Shown one piece after another: positions 1 through 12,600 of a stretch of DNA of 64,000 nt. Under the pieces are notes generated by a model. It was given only the letters and a program-made list of their open reading frames with translations, did not search any database and was not told the origin of the DNA. Position 1 is the first letter of the stretch. The number at the start of each line of letters is the position of its first letter. The stretch is taken from assembly GCF_014529535.1 (NCBI RefSeq), contig NW_023503423.1, positions 952,990 through 1,016,989 of the forward strand, read 5' to 3'. This DNA comes from Bradysia coprophila. Taxonomy: Eukaryota; Arthropoda; Insecta; Diptera; Sciaridae. Position numbers and translations under genes: made by a program.

Positions 1-49
1 ACATCCGTTCAAACAAGGAACGAGACTAACGAACCTTTTGCCTCCGTAG

Positions 50-1046
<997 letters not shown>

Positions 1047-1590
1047 AGAAATTTTTACAAAATATTTTCCCAAAACCGAAAAGGAGATTCAAATTAACTA
1101 GTTTCAGCAAAGCCGACATTCATCACATCCCTAGGCGAAAATCTACTGTTCGGTTTATTTAAGAAATGAGAAATGAGAGAGAAAGAAAATTTAAAAAATT
1201 TAAAATTAATCTCGGTGAATGAAATGTGAATTATTTCGTTTTACAACATTTCAAAGGATTTTTCTAGCTTTTAATAAAAACTCTTTTTTTTTGTTAGTTT
1301 GTAAGGCACATCACACAGACCACTAAATAATATTTTTTTTTCGATACGACCGGAGAAGCGTTTCTCTTCAATTAACGCTTGTATGGCTTTCAGTATTTCA
1401 GTATCGCGGAGAATTCTGTTCATCGGTTGACCCAGTGTGTGATACCAGTTAATTCGCTCTGAAATCGTTAAACAAAAAAAAAATATTACGAATTTTCCTC
1501 TGATTGGTATCTGTCGCTGTGTTTACGGGTATGTCTGTACGCTTCTCTTGTCGTTTTGCTATATTTTGTAAAATTATACCAACTGAATGC

Positions 1591-1596
1591 AATAAA
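1591..1596 (+). terminator. Poly(A) signal for kinesin light chain
   Basis: AATAAA about 545 nt after the stop codon, in an AT-rich 3' UTR (1047 to about 1620). An earlier AATAAA near 1273 could be an alternative proximal site. Confidence 0.5.
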
Positions 1597-1689
1597 AGCT
1601 TCAACTTGTAGCAGAAATTGGTGTTCATTTTATTTAAATTCTTGTTGAGGCTACGGCCATAGCGGACATGGATCTAATATTTGAAAACT

Positions 1690-2042
1690 TTTTTTTCTCG
1701 AATTTAGTGAAATTTAGCGAAACTAGTGAAACTTAGCGAAATCTGGTAGAACTTAGCGAAATCTGTTGAAACTTAGCGAAATTTCTCAAGTTTCAAGTCC
1801 ATTTATTACCCAGAATTTATTTCGAAAATTTCATTGATGATAATCAATCTTCCTCTTCAAAGATTTTGCAACAAATGAACACGATCTACCTTTAAACATG
1901 ATAAAATATTTTGCTAAGATCGCATACCGGAAATCGGAGGAAAAAGGTTAAAACCTCCAGCGAAATTTAGTGAACTTTAAAGGAATTTGTGTTTAGCGAA
2001 ATTTAGCGAAATTAGGGAAATTGAATGAAATTTAGCGAAATT
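1690..2042. repeat. Degenerate GAAATTTAGC minisatellite, left part
   Basis: Short head-to-tail copies of a 9-11 bp motif close to GAAATTTAGC, many with point changes. The same minisatellite resumes at 3640-3840 and again at 5690-5760. This indicates one original tract that was split by the ORF1 element at 2043-3579 and by other DNA at about 3840-5680. Confidence 0.75.
1903..2042. repeat. Left copy of a 140-bp perfect direct repeat (target-site duplication)
   Basis: Bases 1903-2042 match 3580-3719 without a mismatch by eye, and the match breaks at both ends (1902 T versus 3579 C; 2043 T versus 3720 A). The two copies immediately bracket the ORF1 element, so the simplest reading is a very long target-site duplication made at insertion. 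Confidence 0.85.
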
Positions 2043-3579
2043 TAGCGAGGGGCTAGTTGACACGTCATGTAGTTGACACACGTTTTTTTCATGCTCAAGT
2101 TTTTGCTTTAATTCGACTGTTTTGCGCTCGTTTGTTGATGTTTTTTCGTTTTTAAATTTCGATAGAAAGTGTTTCTAATGTTTTCTAATTGTTTTCGTAT
2201 CAATTAAGTGTCAAATATCATCGAAAACAAAAGTTGCATTGCTTTAGTGCTCCTGAACAAATTATGACGGTGTGTGTGTATTGCCATCGTTCATCATCAT
2301 CGTAATTCAACGCCTCATTGTTTACATTATATCAAAGCATTGGCATCAAATCGAGAAAATGAACAATTGTATGGTGTGCGACGGCTGTTTCCAAAATGAC
2401 AATCCAAATAAAATTATTTGCGATGGGATTTGTCGCCAATCTTTTCATGCCGAATGTGTCAACTTCAGTAAAACTGCACTGTTGTGCTATAGAGAAATGC
2501 CGAATCTTCAATGGTTATGTGATGACTGCATCATTCAAACACGCTCGTCCGACGTTTCATCTTATCGATTCAATAATTTCAATTCGACCGCTGTTAATCG
2601 AACCTCATCGCCATCGTACGCCCAACGTTTGCTTATTGCTGCCAAACGTAAGCGTAATCGAAATCCGTTGTCTAATCCAAAACCGAAGAATAGTTCAGTA
2701 TTTTTGGTAAACCGATCGCCGAACGACAAACTTGTCATTAGAAACGTCAATGATTCAAAGACCCCATCAGTAAACAAAACGCAACCCGAAAATCGTATGG
2801 TCAAATCTCCTGGTGCAAATGGATCGAATCAACGGATTTCATCTGTAATAAATCGTCCGGATGTCGCTCAATCCAAGCCGGAGACGCAACCCGAAAATTG
2901 TATAGTCAAATCACCTGGTGCACATGGATCGAATCAACCGATTACGCCTTCAATAAATCGTTCAGATGTCGCTCAACCCAAGCATCGCAATGACTCCGCA
3001 GATGTCAAAGAAACTCTCAAGGTACCACCGGATATCGAAAACCCGACGTCTAATTCTAGTTCTTTTGCCGAGGTGGTAACTAAATCGTCCATTGCAAAAC
3101 CGATGCCCGCTGAAGTCAAAGACTCAACAATTCAACCGCAAAATGATTCGATTCGGTCTCAACGTACCTTTACGCCGGCAACAGAGACACATAAGGTTGC
3201 TTATTTATCCCAATTTGATCCGTCTACTACCGAATTGCAAATTGTCAGCTATTTGCTACGGAAGAATGTAATAACGTCGGCTGAAGATGTGTCATGCAAG
3301 ATATTGGTTTCGCCCTATGAAAATATGAACTTCGTTAGCTTTGTATCATTTAAGGTCACTGTGAATTCTGACATATTTGACTCTGTAGTTGACAGTGAAT
3401 TGTGGCCCGAGGGCATTGTTGCTCGTGAGTTTTTAAAGCGTTGAAAAGCCAATGAGTTTTGTATTTTTGATTTTGAATTTTTTAAGAAGCAATTTAATAG
3501 CGCTGTAACTTTAGTTGTAAATATTGTAAACATTTTATTCAGCCAGTTTTTTTGGCGGTGACAATAAATTCATTCATTC
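2043..3579 (+). mobile_element. ORF1-only non-LTR retrotransposon copy
   Basis: A 1537-bp insert lies between two identical 140-bp direct repeats. It has a ~316-nt leader, one intact open reading frame (2359-3444), and a 135-nt 3' UTR that ends in AATAAATTCATTCATTC, the simple-repeat tail typical of LINE 3' ends. No reverse transcriptase or endonuclease frame is present: the 3' UTR begins right after ORF1. The ORF1 protein resembles the PHD-finger ORF1 proteins of CR1/L2/Jockey-like insect LINEs. The copy looks young (intact ORF, undiverged duplication) and probably moved using enzymes supplied in trans, as HAL1-type half-LINEs do; that is inference. Confidence 0.8.
2359..3444 (+). CDS. LINE ORF1 protein with PHD-type zinc finger
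   Basis: 361 residues if started at the ATG at 2359; an in-frame ATG at 2272 would add 29 hydrophobic residues and is less likely, because the Cys-rich domain starts directly after the 2359 Met. Residues ~4-57 form a Cys4-His-Cys3 PHD-like finger (CMVCDGCF, CDGICRQSFHAEC, WLCDDC). The middle (residues ~60-240) is Ser/Asn/Pro-rich and contains a ~35-residue unit duplicated in tandem (around QPENRMVKSPGANGSN and QPENCIVKSPGAHGSN). The C-terminus (residues ~280-361) has the SFKVTV and LWPEGIVAREF motifs that I recognise from insect LINE/gag-like ORF1 tails. Likely role: nucleic-acid binding or chaperone in the retrotransposon RNP. It is not a host gene. Confidence 0.8.
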   Translation: MNNCMVCDGCFQNDNPNKIICDGICRQSFHAECVNFSKTALLCYREMPNLQWLCDDCIIQTRSSDVSSYRFNNFNSTAVNRTSSPSYAQRLLIAAKRKRNRNPLSNPKPKNSSVFLVNRSPNDKLVIRNVNDSKTPSVNKTQPENRMVKSPGANGSNQRISSVINRPDVAQSKPETQPENCIVKSPGAHGSNQPITPSINRSDVAQPKHRNDSADVKETLKVPPDIENPTSNSSSFAEVVTKSSIAKPMPAEVKDSTIQPQNDSIRSQRTFTPATETHKVAYLSQFDPSTTELQIVSYLLRKNVITSAEDVSCKILVSPYENMNFVSFVSFKVTVNSDIFDSVVDSELWPEGIVAREFLKR

Positions 3580-3840
3580 AAAATATTTTGCTAAGATCGC
3601 ATACCGGAAATCGGAGGAAAAAGGTTAAAACCTCCAGCGAAATTTAGTGAACTTTAAAGGAATTTGTGTTTAGCGAAATTTAGCGAAATTAGGGAAATTG
3701 AATGAAATTTAGCGAAATTAGGGAAATTAGGGAGATTTGGTGAAATTACAGAAATTTTCAGAATTTTAGACAAATTAGGCAAATTCAATGAAATTTAGCT
3801 CGACTAGGGAAGTTCGGTGAAATTATGGAAATAACCTTAC
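3580..3840. repeat. Right copy of the 140-bp duplication plus minisatellite remainder
   Basis: 3580-3719 is the right copy of the 140-bp direct repeat. Beyond it the GAAATT(T)AG minisatellite continues to about 3840 with increasing divergence. Confidence 0.8.
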
Positions 3841-5485
3841 CATTTAGGAGTGATATCACCAAATCTTCAGGTGATTGGGAAACAAGCGGTCTCCGATTTT
3901 AATGAGTGATAGCTCGTTGGATTCGTCTTTCAATTCTAGGAAACACGTGTCTTTCACTTTTTCTTAAAAAAAATTGTTTTTTGTGAAAAGCGCTCAAAAG
4001 TGACGACATGTCAGAGGGTACCGAAAACAGTTTTTCGGCAATAACTCAAGAAAAAAATTATTTTAAATTGTTGTAATGTTGTACGATTGTCGGCCTTGGT
4101 GCTACAGGTAGAGTATATGCACCGCTTGGTGCTAGTTGATCCACGAGAGTTATGACTAGAAATATAGTGAATGTTCGGAGAGTCCGCCTTCTCTGCAGCT
4201 TCGTTGTTCCGCAGAACCGAGTATGGGGTGTTGTAGCTGGCCTCACCCACTATCGTTCCACATATAATTGAAGCCAGTACTTTTCTGCTGCAAGCTTACA
4301 GAAGTCTTAGAACAAAAGTGGGTGCCAAAACGCAAATTTTTTCCTTCTTTCTGATGGTCCAACTGCCAGAACAGCGTCTGGAACGGTACTACGGGAATCA
4401 TTTTTTATTGTCTACTACATTTTGAATGTAAGTAGTCGGTTCATCTCCCCACTGCAACCTAGGATGTGATCCATCCAGTTGGGTGACCTCGGTTATGAAG
4501 TGCGATGTTTGGAGTCTCCGACTCTGCCGTTATTTGGATGGATCCCAAACTGGGTTTTGCGACGCTCTTAGCCACGAATGGCGTAATATCCATCAAAAAC
4601 AAGAATCAGGCCAGAATGACAAGTGAAAGTCGACACATGGTCGATCAACTAAAGTTTACAATTGTATTATGCTTGGGGCGAACATATAACAATTGAATGG
4701 CACAGTTCATAGCGTACAAATAATGATGAGCGAAATGAAAATGAAATAAGAATGACACGATGTTGATAAGGCAAGATCAAAAGGTAATATGTACAGTGTG
4801 AGGAGGAATGAAGTAATTTAATGTGAATGCTGATATAAATGAACCTGTAGCTAGTCCGATCACTTTGTCGAGCGACGGTGATTGTTGTTAATTTAAGTTA
4901 AACATATCTTGAGTAGCGGCCCAGCGCTGTTCACGATAAACGTGATTTGGACATGCGCAATGCACGTTTATTAGGAACTTGAGAGTAAAAAGGGGGATTG
5001 AAGTGGATAACTCCCACTGTCAGTGATTCAACGTTCAAACTCTACTGGGTAAGTGCACAGACGCCAGCTCTTGTTATATGTCACGGTCACGGTTACGGAA
5101 AATATTCGTGAAAATGACGTAATTTTATAGATGTGAAAACACATTTCGATCCGAAATACTTACCCGTGGCCTTCTGGTCGAAATGGCAGGCCGGAAACAA
5201 TATCGCAGACCGTAACCATCCGATTACTATCTTCAATAAAAGTCAACGTGTTGCGCCTCGAACTGTCTACAGTCTAAACCAGTGATTATGTTCGACTTCG
5301 CGCTAGTTTTGGATTCTGTGTGAAAACACATTTCTGTTAAGTAAGGTTCAATTTAACCTTTCGTCCCCTTTTTGTTGTATTCCATCTTTTGAATCCTGAG
5401 AATTATGTTCCTAAAGATGCCTTATTTTTCGCGCAATTTTGGTTCTTGTCCGAAGCTAAACACTTGTACGCTCTTAGATGTAACT
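3841..5485. other. No gene seen; unassigned AT-rich sequence
   Basis: I find no supported exon. Short frames on the minus strand near 4011-4250 and on the plus strand at 4505-4696 lack recognisable domains. A stretch at about 5029-5090 (CGTTCAAACTCTACTGGG followed by GTGCACAG) resembles one at about 49270-49305 and looks like the B-box end of a tRNA-derived SINE, but the match is short. Confidence 0.5.
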
Positions 5486-5664
5486 TTTTGGCCTACACAT
5501 TCCTAAAATCGATTTTTACCCGTGAAGTCATGATGACACATTTTCGGCCAAACGGAGAAAAATGTAGAAGACAGCATTGATCTACATTTTTATCCATTTG
5601 GCCGAAAATGTGCCATCATGACTTCACGGGTAAAAATCGATTTTAAGAATGTGTAGGCCAAAAA
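5486..5664. repeat. Foldback/MITE with ~78-bp inverted arms
   Basis: Left arm 5486-5566 and right arm 5582-5664 are near-perfect reverse complements (e.g. GGCCTACACATTC and GAATGTGTAGGCC; CCCGTGAAGTCATGATG and CATCATGACTTCACGGG), with a ~15-bp loop. No coding content. Confidence 0.85.
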
Positions 5665-5859
5665 TTGACGTTCGGTGAAAATTCGGATGAATTAGGGAAA
5701 TTCAATGAAATTTAGGGAAATTTGGTGAAATTATTGAAATTTAATGAAACTTTTCCATTGTCAACTCAAAAATATAATGAAATGAATGAGACGATCATAA
5801 TTAAGCGAAAACTCGAAAGAAAACAATAATTTGTAGCCAGTAGCCGACATAAATTTCGC

Positions 5860-6438
5860 AAATCTCGCTTCGCTCTGGCCGCAAAGTCCACACTTGTTCA
5901 ATTTTTTGTATACAAACAACTACCACGAAATCACTCAAAAAAATCTTTTCGAAATAAATCTAGATTGTTACTCCAATACTTTCCATTTACTAACCTAAGC
6001 CTCATGAATTTCAGTCCTAGTCGATTAAAAAAAAATTATGGAAGGCCTCGCTTTGCTCTGGCTGTAAAGCTCACGTTCGTTTAAATTTTCTAAATTATGA
6101 GATTTTTTTTAGCAATTAAATCTACTGAAACTCAGCCTCATTTGATCATGAATAAAGTATGAAACTCGTGTGATTACGGCCCTCGCTTCGCTGTGGCCGC
6201 AAAGTTCACACTCGTTGATTTTTTTTTCTAGCATAGACAACAATAAATGACACATAAAAGTCTTTTCGGAATAAATAACAGATTATTACTTCAGTATTTT
6301 CCATTGACGAACTTAACCCGAGTTATTTCAGTACTTATCAAACAAAATTTTCTTGGAAAGTCGAAAATTTCTCCGTATGATAAAGAGACTAGTATTTAGA
6401 CAGATAATCTGTTTTTTTTTGGATATCCGTTGAGGATT
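5860..6438. repeat. Degenerate relatives of the adjacent satellite
   Basis: Three diverged, irregularly spaced units each contain a version of TCGCTTCGCTCTGGCCGCAAAG (starting ~5865, ~6046, ~6183) followed by AATAAAT..ATTACT and CCATT..ACTTAACC segments. Pieces such as GAACTTAACC..GAGTTAT match the downstream 153-bp unit, so this looks like the older, eroded edge of the same repeat domain. Confidence 0.6.
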
Positions 6439-8441
6439 ACTTAAGTTATCGTGTTATCAAGCGACAAGACAAAAATTCCTTTGGGAATATCTCAGAGATC
6501 ACCCGTCCGTTATAGCCCATCTTCGAACTTAACCTCAGGAATGTAATTCCCCGTCGAACAAAAAATAGTTTTTTGAAATCCATTGAAAATTACTCGAGTT
6601 ATCGTGTTATCAAGCGACAAGACAAAAATTCTTTTGGGAATATCTCAGAGATCACCCGTCCGTTATAACCCATCTTCGAACTTAACCTCAGGAATGTAAT
6701 TCCCCGTCGAACAAAAAATAGTTTTTTGAAATCCATTGAAAATTACTCGAGTTATCGTGTTATCAAGCGACAAGACAAAAATTCTTTTGGGAATATCTCA
6801 GAGATCACCCGTCCGTTATAGCCCATCTTCGAACTTAACCTCAGGAATGTAATTCCCCGTCGAACAAAAAATAGTTTTTTGAAATCCATTGAAAATTACT
6901 CGAGTTATCGTGTTATCAAGCGACAAGACAAAAATTCTTTTGGGAATATCTCAGAGATCACCCGTCCGTTATAGCCCATCTTCGAACTTAACCTCAGGAA
7001 TGTAATTCCCCGTCGAACAAAAAATAGTTTTTTGAAATCCATTGAAAATTACTCGAGTTATCGTGTTATCAAGCGACAAGACAAAAATTCTTTTGGGAAT
7101 ATCTCAGAGATCACCCGTCCGTTATAGCCCATCTTCGAACTTAACCTCAGGAATGTAATTCCCCGTCGAACAAAAAATAGTTTTTTGAAATCCATTGAAA
7201 ATTACTCGAGTTATCGTGTTATCAAGCGACAAGACAAAAATTCTTTTGGGAATATCTCAGAGATCACCCGTCCGTTATAACCCATCTTCGAACTTAACCT
7301 CAGGAATGTAATTCCCCGTCGAACAAAAAATAGTTTTTTGAAATCCATTGAAAATTACTCGAGTTATCGTGTTATCAAGCGACAAGACAAAAATTCTTTT
7401 GGGAATATCTCAGAGATCACCCGTCCGTTATAGCCCATCTTCGAACTTAACCTCAGGAATGTAATTCCCCGTCGAACAAAAAATAGTTTTTTGAAATCCA
7501 TTGAAAATTACTCGAGTTATCGTGTTATCAAGCGACAAGACAAAAATTCTTTTGGGAATATCTCAGAGATCACCCGTCCGTTATAGCCCATCTTCGAACT
7601 TAACCTCAGGAATGTAATTCCCCGTCGAACAAAAAATAGTTTTTTGAAATCCATTGAAAATTACTCGAGTTATCGTGTTATCAAGCGACAAGACAAAAAT
7701 TCTTTTGGGAATATCTCAGAGATCACCCGTCCGTTATAGCCCATCTTCGAACTTAACCTCAGGAATGTAATTCCCCGTCGAACAAAAAATAGTTTTTTGA
7801 AATCCATTGAAAATTACTCGAGTTATCGTGTTATCAAGCGACAAGACAAAAATTCTTTTGGGAATATCTCAGAGATCACCCGTCCGTAATAATCCATCTT
7901 CGAACTTAACCTCTGGAATGTAATTCCCCGTCGAACAAAAAATAGTTTTTTGAAATCCATTGAAAATTACTCGAGTTATCGTGTTATCAAGCGACAAGAC
8001 AAAAATTCTTTTGGGAATATCTCAGAGATCACCCGTCCGTAATAATCCATCTTCGAACTTAACCTCAGGAATGTAATTCCCCGTCGAACAAAAAATAGTT
8101 TTTTTGAAATCCATTGAAAATTACTCGAGTTATCGTGTTATCAAGCGACAAGACAAAAATTCTTTTGGGAATATCTCAGAGATCACCCGTCCGTTATAAC
8201 CCATCTTCGAACTTAACCTCAGGAATGTAATTCCCCGTCGAACAAAAAATAGTTTTTTGAAATCCATTGAAAATTACTCGAGTTATCGTGTTATCAAGCG
8301 ACAAGACAAAAATTCTTTTGGGAATATCTCAGAGATCACCCGTCCGTAATAATCCATCTTCGAACTTAACCTCAGGAATGTAATTCCCCGTCGAACAAAA
8401 AAAAGTTTTTGGAAATCCATTGAAAATTCCTCGAGTTATCA
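6439..8441. repeat. 153-bp tandem satellite, 13 units
   Basis: The anchor ACTCGAGTTATCGTG (first unit ACTTAAGTTATCG) recurs at 6439, 6592, 6745, 6898 and so on to 8429, a constant 153 bp (one unit has an extra T). Units are nearly identical, with a few shared variants (TTATAGCCC / TTATAACCC / AATAATCC), so the array is homogenised. The unit contains GCCCATCTTCGAACTTAACC and TTTTTTGAAATCCATTGAAA. These align with the repeats next to the hairpin end of the elements at 44731, 49390 and 55043, so the satellite shares ancestry with their internal repeats. Confidence 0.95.
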
Positions 8442-9420
8442 AGGAATGAACAAAGTGTGACAAACATTTTCTGTATTTAAGGTTTTTGGTTCCATGTATT
8501 TTCAATCATAGTAGTGAACATTGTGTGACAAACATTTTAGAGTGTTTATCATCCGTAAGACCCATGACTTTCGAGAGTACCATCATAAGTCAAAATATTT
8601 GTTCAAAATAGCTTTCGTAGCAATCTTGAAAATACTCAGATTAAGAGACGTAAAAAATTCGATAGGTTTGTTCCAAGGCCATATGAATTGTCAAATTTCA
8701 TCCATATAACCATAACCTCAATAATATCTCAGTGCAAATCGCGTAGGCGACGTTGCTCGATTTGTATGAAATATCACGTAAGCGACGTTGCTATGGATGA
8801 AATTGTCGTTGTTCGTGTTTACAGTTACTTGGAACAAACCTATAATTTTACCGTCGCGTCGTGAAAGGTAAATATTGTTTAATTAGATTAATGAAACTAA
8901 TTGATCGAAGGTAAAACACCTGGCTATGATAGAGTTAATCGGACTCCTAAACATTTTCATGGCTGCACGCACATAGAACTGAATGGTTAACCTCACCCGT
9001 CATAATGTTAACAAAAATTAATGACACCAATTGAGACCTGCATTGTTGCTATATTCCTTAAGGAGGACTGAACGATAAAAAAAAATTCTCTAACAAGACA
9101 TCCAATGACAAATATCTTCAATGAACATAGAAAATTGCATTGAAAATGCATTTTAGAAAAGTCGGTCACGACGACAAAAAAAGTCTATAAAATAGATCGC
9201 ATCTCTGACAAAACTGAATCATTTGCGAATTTTTATACGATAAAGAAGCAACAACAATTAATAAAAAAAAAGTCGAATCAAAAGTTGGAAAAATATAATT
9301 TTTTTTATTTATAAGGTGAGTGAGTTGACCGTACATCAATAGCCGGTGTGCATAAGTAAAATGGAGACAAAATAGGATGTTAATTACTAAATTCTTTTCA
9401 TAATTGATCTGACGATCGTT
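8442..9420. other. No gene seen; short repeats only
   Basis: Contains a short direct repeat (GAACAAAGTGTGACAAACATTTT-like, near 8447 and 8516) and the inverted-repeat element at 8653-8851. The short open frames here show no domain and I do not call them. Confidence 0.5.
8653..8851. repeat. Inverted-repeat element (MITE-like), ~200 bp
   Basis: Left end AATTCGATAGGTTTGTTCCAAG pairs with right end CTTGGAACAAACCTATAATT; an inner pair TTTCATCCATA / ATGGATGAAA continues the fold. Two GCGACGTTGCT motifs lie in the middle. Confidence 0.6.
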
Positions 9421-9423
9421 CAT

Positions 9424-9431
9424 TATATATA
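9424..9431 (+). promoter_or_regulatory. Putative TATA box of the repeat-protein gene
   Basis: TATATATA lies about 180 nt before the likely start codon of the secreted repeat protein. TTTCAG directly before the ATG at 9609 suggests a 5'-UTR intron, so the cap site would lie just downstream of this TATA element. Confidence 0.35.
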
Positions 9432-9608
9432 CCAGTACGTTGGATGCTGATTTTTTATTCGCTCAAAAGCAACAGCAATAAAAAAAACTTTTTGAATAGA
9501 ATTTTCAAATGAGTCGTTCGGCAACCGTAGTAAGACTTTAGAACGTTTTTAGACATTTTTATTAAGTGTAAATTGATTTGCAATTTGTAACGAGTTTTAA
9601 TGTTTCAG

Positions 9609-12600
9609 ATGATTGCATTCAATTGCCTGTTCATATTTGGATTTTCCGTTCATTTGGTGTCAAGTGATGTTAGTCTAACGATCGGTTCGAATCGACCGAG
9701 CGTGAAAATAGAACCTACCGTTCGATCGAATTATGAAGCTCCACACGGATATGAGTACAGTGGATCGTATTCAACCGTAGCTCCGGAAAGGAACGCTCAA
9801 TATGTCAGCTCCAGTAAGTACGATTTATTGAAGGCAGCGACTATTTTGCTCCAATATTTTCGAAAGTTTTCCAAATTTTCCCAAAAACATTTTTCAGTAA
9901 CGACTCAATGTGACGACAAGAAAATTTCAATTGTCTATTTGACTCTTATTATTCCAAACCTATAGGTAATAAGGGTCAATATGTTGGTTTCTTCTCAACG
10001 GCGGCACCAGAAATCAAATATCTTGGTTCGAGTTATTCGTCTGGGGTTTCCGAAAACAAGGCTCAATACGTCGGATCTTACTCGACAGTAGCTCCAGATA
10101 GCAAAGCTCAATACGTTAGTTCTTACTCAACCGTAGCTCCGGAAAACAAAGTACACTACGTCAGCTCTTATTCAGCACAAGCTCCAGAAAACAAGGCGCA
10201 ATACGTTGGATCTTACTCGACAGTAGCCCCAGAAAACAAAGCTCAATACGTTAGTTCTTACTCGACAGTAGCACCGGAAAACAAGGCGCAATACGTTGGC
10301 TCTTACTCGACAGCAGCTCCAGATAACAAAGCTCAATACGTTAGTTCTTACTCAACCGTAGCTCCGGAAAACAAAGTACAATACGTCAGCTCTTATTCAG
10401 CACAAGCTCCAGAAAACAAGGCGCAATACGTTGGATCTTACTCGACAGTAGCCCCAGAAAACAAAGCTCAATACGTTAGTTCTTACTCGACAGTAGCACC
10501 GGAAAACAAGGCGCAATACGTTGGCTCTTACTCGACAGCAGCTCCAGATAACAAAGCTCAATACGTTGGTTCTTACTCGACAGTAGCACAGGAAAACAAG
10601 GCGCAATACGTTGGCTCTTACTCGACAGCAGCTCCTGATAACAAAGCTCAATACGTTAGCTCTTACTCGACAGTAGCTCCGGGAAACAAGGCGCAATACG
10701 TTGGCTCTTACTCGACAGCAGCTCCAGATAACAAAGCTCAATACGTTAGCTCTTACTCGACAGTAGCTCCGGAAAACAAGGCGCAATACGTCGGATCTTA
10801 TTCAGCACAAGCTCCAGAAAACAAGGCGCAATACGTTGGCTCTTACTCAACCGTAGCTCCGGAAAACAAAGCACAATACGTCAGCTCTTATTCAGCACAA
10901 GCTCCAGGAAACAAGGCGCAATACGTTGGATCTTACTCGACAGTAGCCCCAGAAAACAAAGCTCAATACGTTAGTTCTTACTCGACAGTAGCACCGGAAA
11001 ACAAGGCGCAATACGTTGGCTCTTACTCGACAGCAGCTCGAGATAACAAAGCTCAATACGTTGGTTCTTACTCGACAGTAGCACAGGAAAACAAGGCGCA
11101 ATACGTTGGCTCTTACTCGACAGCAGCTCCTGATAACAAAGCTCAATACGTTAGCTCTTACTCGACAGTAGCTCCGGGAAACAAGGCGCAATACGTTGGC
11201 TCTTACTCGACAGCAGCTCCAGATAACAAAGCTCAATACGTTAGCTCTTACTCAACCGTAGCTCCGGAAAACAAAGCACAATACGTCAGCTCTTATTCAG
11301 CACAAGCTCCAGAAAACAAGGCGCAATACGTTGGATCTTACTCGACAGTAGCCCCAGAAAACAAAGCTCAATACGTTAGTTCTTACTCGACAGTAGCACC
11401 GGAAAACAAGGCGCAATACGTTGGCTCTTACTCGACAGCAGCTCCAGATAACAAAGCTCAATACGTTGGTTCTTACTCGACAGTAGCACAGGAAAACAAG
11501 GCGCAATACGTTGGCTCTTACTCGACAGCAGCTCCTGATAACAAAGCTCAATACGTTAGCTCTTACTCGACAGTAGCTCCGGGAAACAAGGCGCAATACG
11601 TTGGCTCTTACTCGACAGCAGCTCCAGATAACAAAGCTCAATACGTTAGCTCTTACTCGACAGTAGCTCCGGAAAACAAGGCGCAACACGTCGGATCTTA
11701 TTCAGCACAAGCTCCAGAAAACAAGGCGCAATACGTTGGCTCTTACTCAACCGTAGCTCCGGAAAACAAAGCACAATACGTCAGCTCTTATTCAGCACAA
11801 GCTCCAGAAAACAAGGCGCAATACGTTGGCTCTTACTCGACAGCAGTTCCAGATAACAAAGCTCAATACGTTAGTTCTTACTCAACCGTAGCTCCAAATA
11901 CCAAAGCTCAATACGTTAGCTCTTACTCGACAGTAGCTCCGGGAAACAAGGCGCAATACGTTGGATCTTACTCGACAGTAGCTCCAGATAACAAAGCTCA
12001 ATACGTTAGCTCTTACTCGACAGCAGCTCCGGGAAACAAGGCTCAATACGTCGGATCTTACTCGACAGTAGCACCGGAAAACAATGCGCAATATGTTGGC
12101 TCTTACTCGACAGTAGCTCCAGATAACAAAGCTCAATATGTTAGTTCTTACTCAACCGTAGCGCCAAATACCAAAGCTCAATACGTTAGCTCTTACTCGA
12201 CAATAGCACCGGAAAACAAGGCACAATACGTTGGATCTTTCTCGACAGTAGCCCCAGAAAACAGCGCTCGGTATTCGACATCATCATCATCAAGCAACAG
12301 TTACAACTCGTACCCATCAGGACAGGTAAAATTTAGATTTTTTAACAGATTTTGAAGACAAGCTTAACTGACTGTGATAATATTCCAGATTGCTTCCGAT
12401 CGCAGCTACGTCTCTGCGAAACAGGAGTACAATCCTCAATACCAAAACGACCGGGGCGTGCTATTGATATCAAAGGAATTGCAAGTTCCATTTTTGTCGT
12501 CGAAGAAGAGCGAAAAATCTGAAGGATGTGATGACACGAAGGACGACAACGTAAATCAGGTTCAAGTTCAAAGCTCGGATCAAGGCTTGGTTCAAGGCTC

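Noticed and set aside
5389..5580. 63-codon frame near 5.5 kb
   Set aside because: It runs through the left arm of the foldback at 5486-5664; no start context or domain.
6439..8441. CRISPR-like or centromeric array
   Set aside because: Units are directly head-to-tail with no unique spacers, and the context is eukaryotic. Thirteen units alone do not show a centromere.
10397..12136. Four minus-strand open frames (84-130 codons) rich in CRVRANVLS-type repeats
   Set aside because: They are the antisense of the 45-bp coding repeat; a period divisible by three keeps several frames open at once. The plus-strand frame has signal peptide, splice sites and phase on its side.
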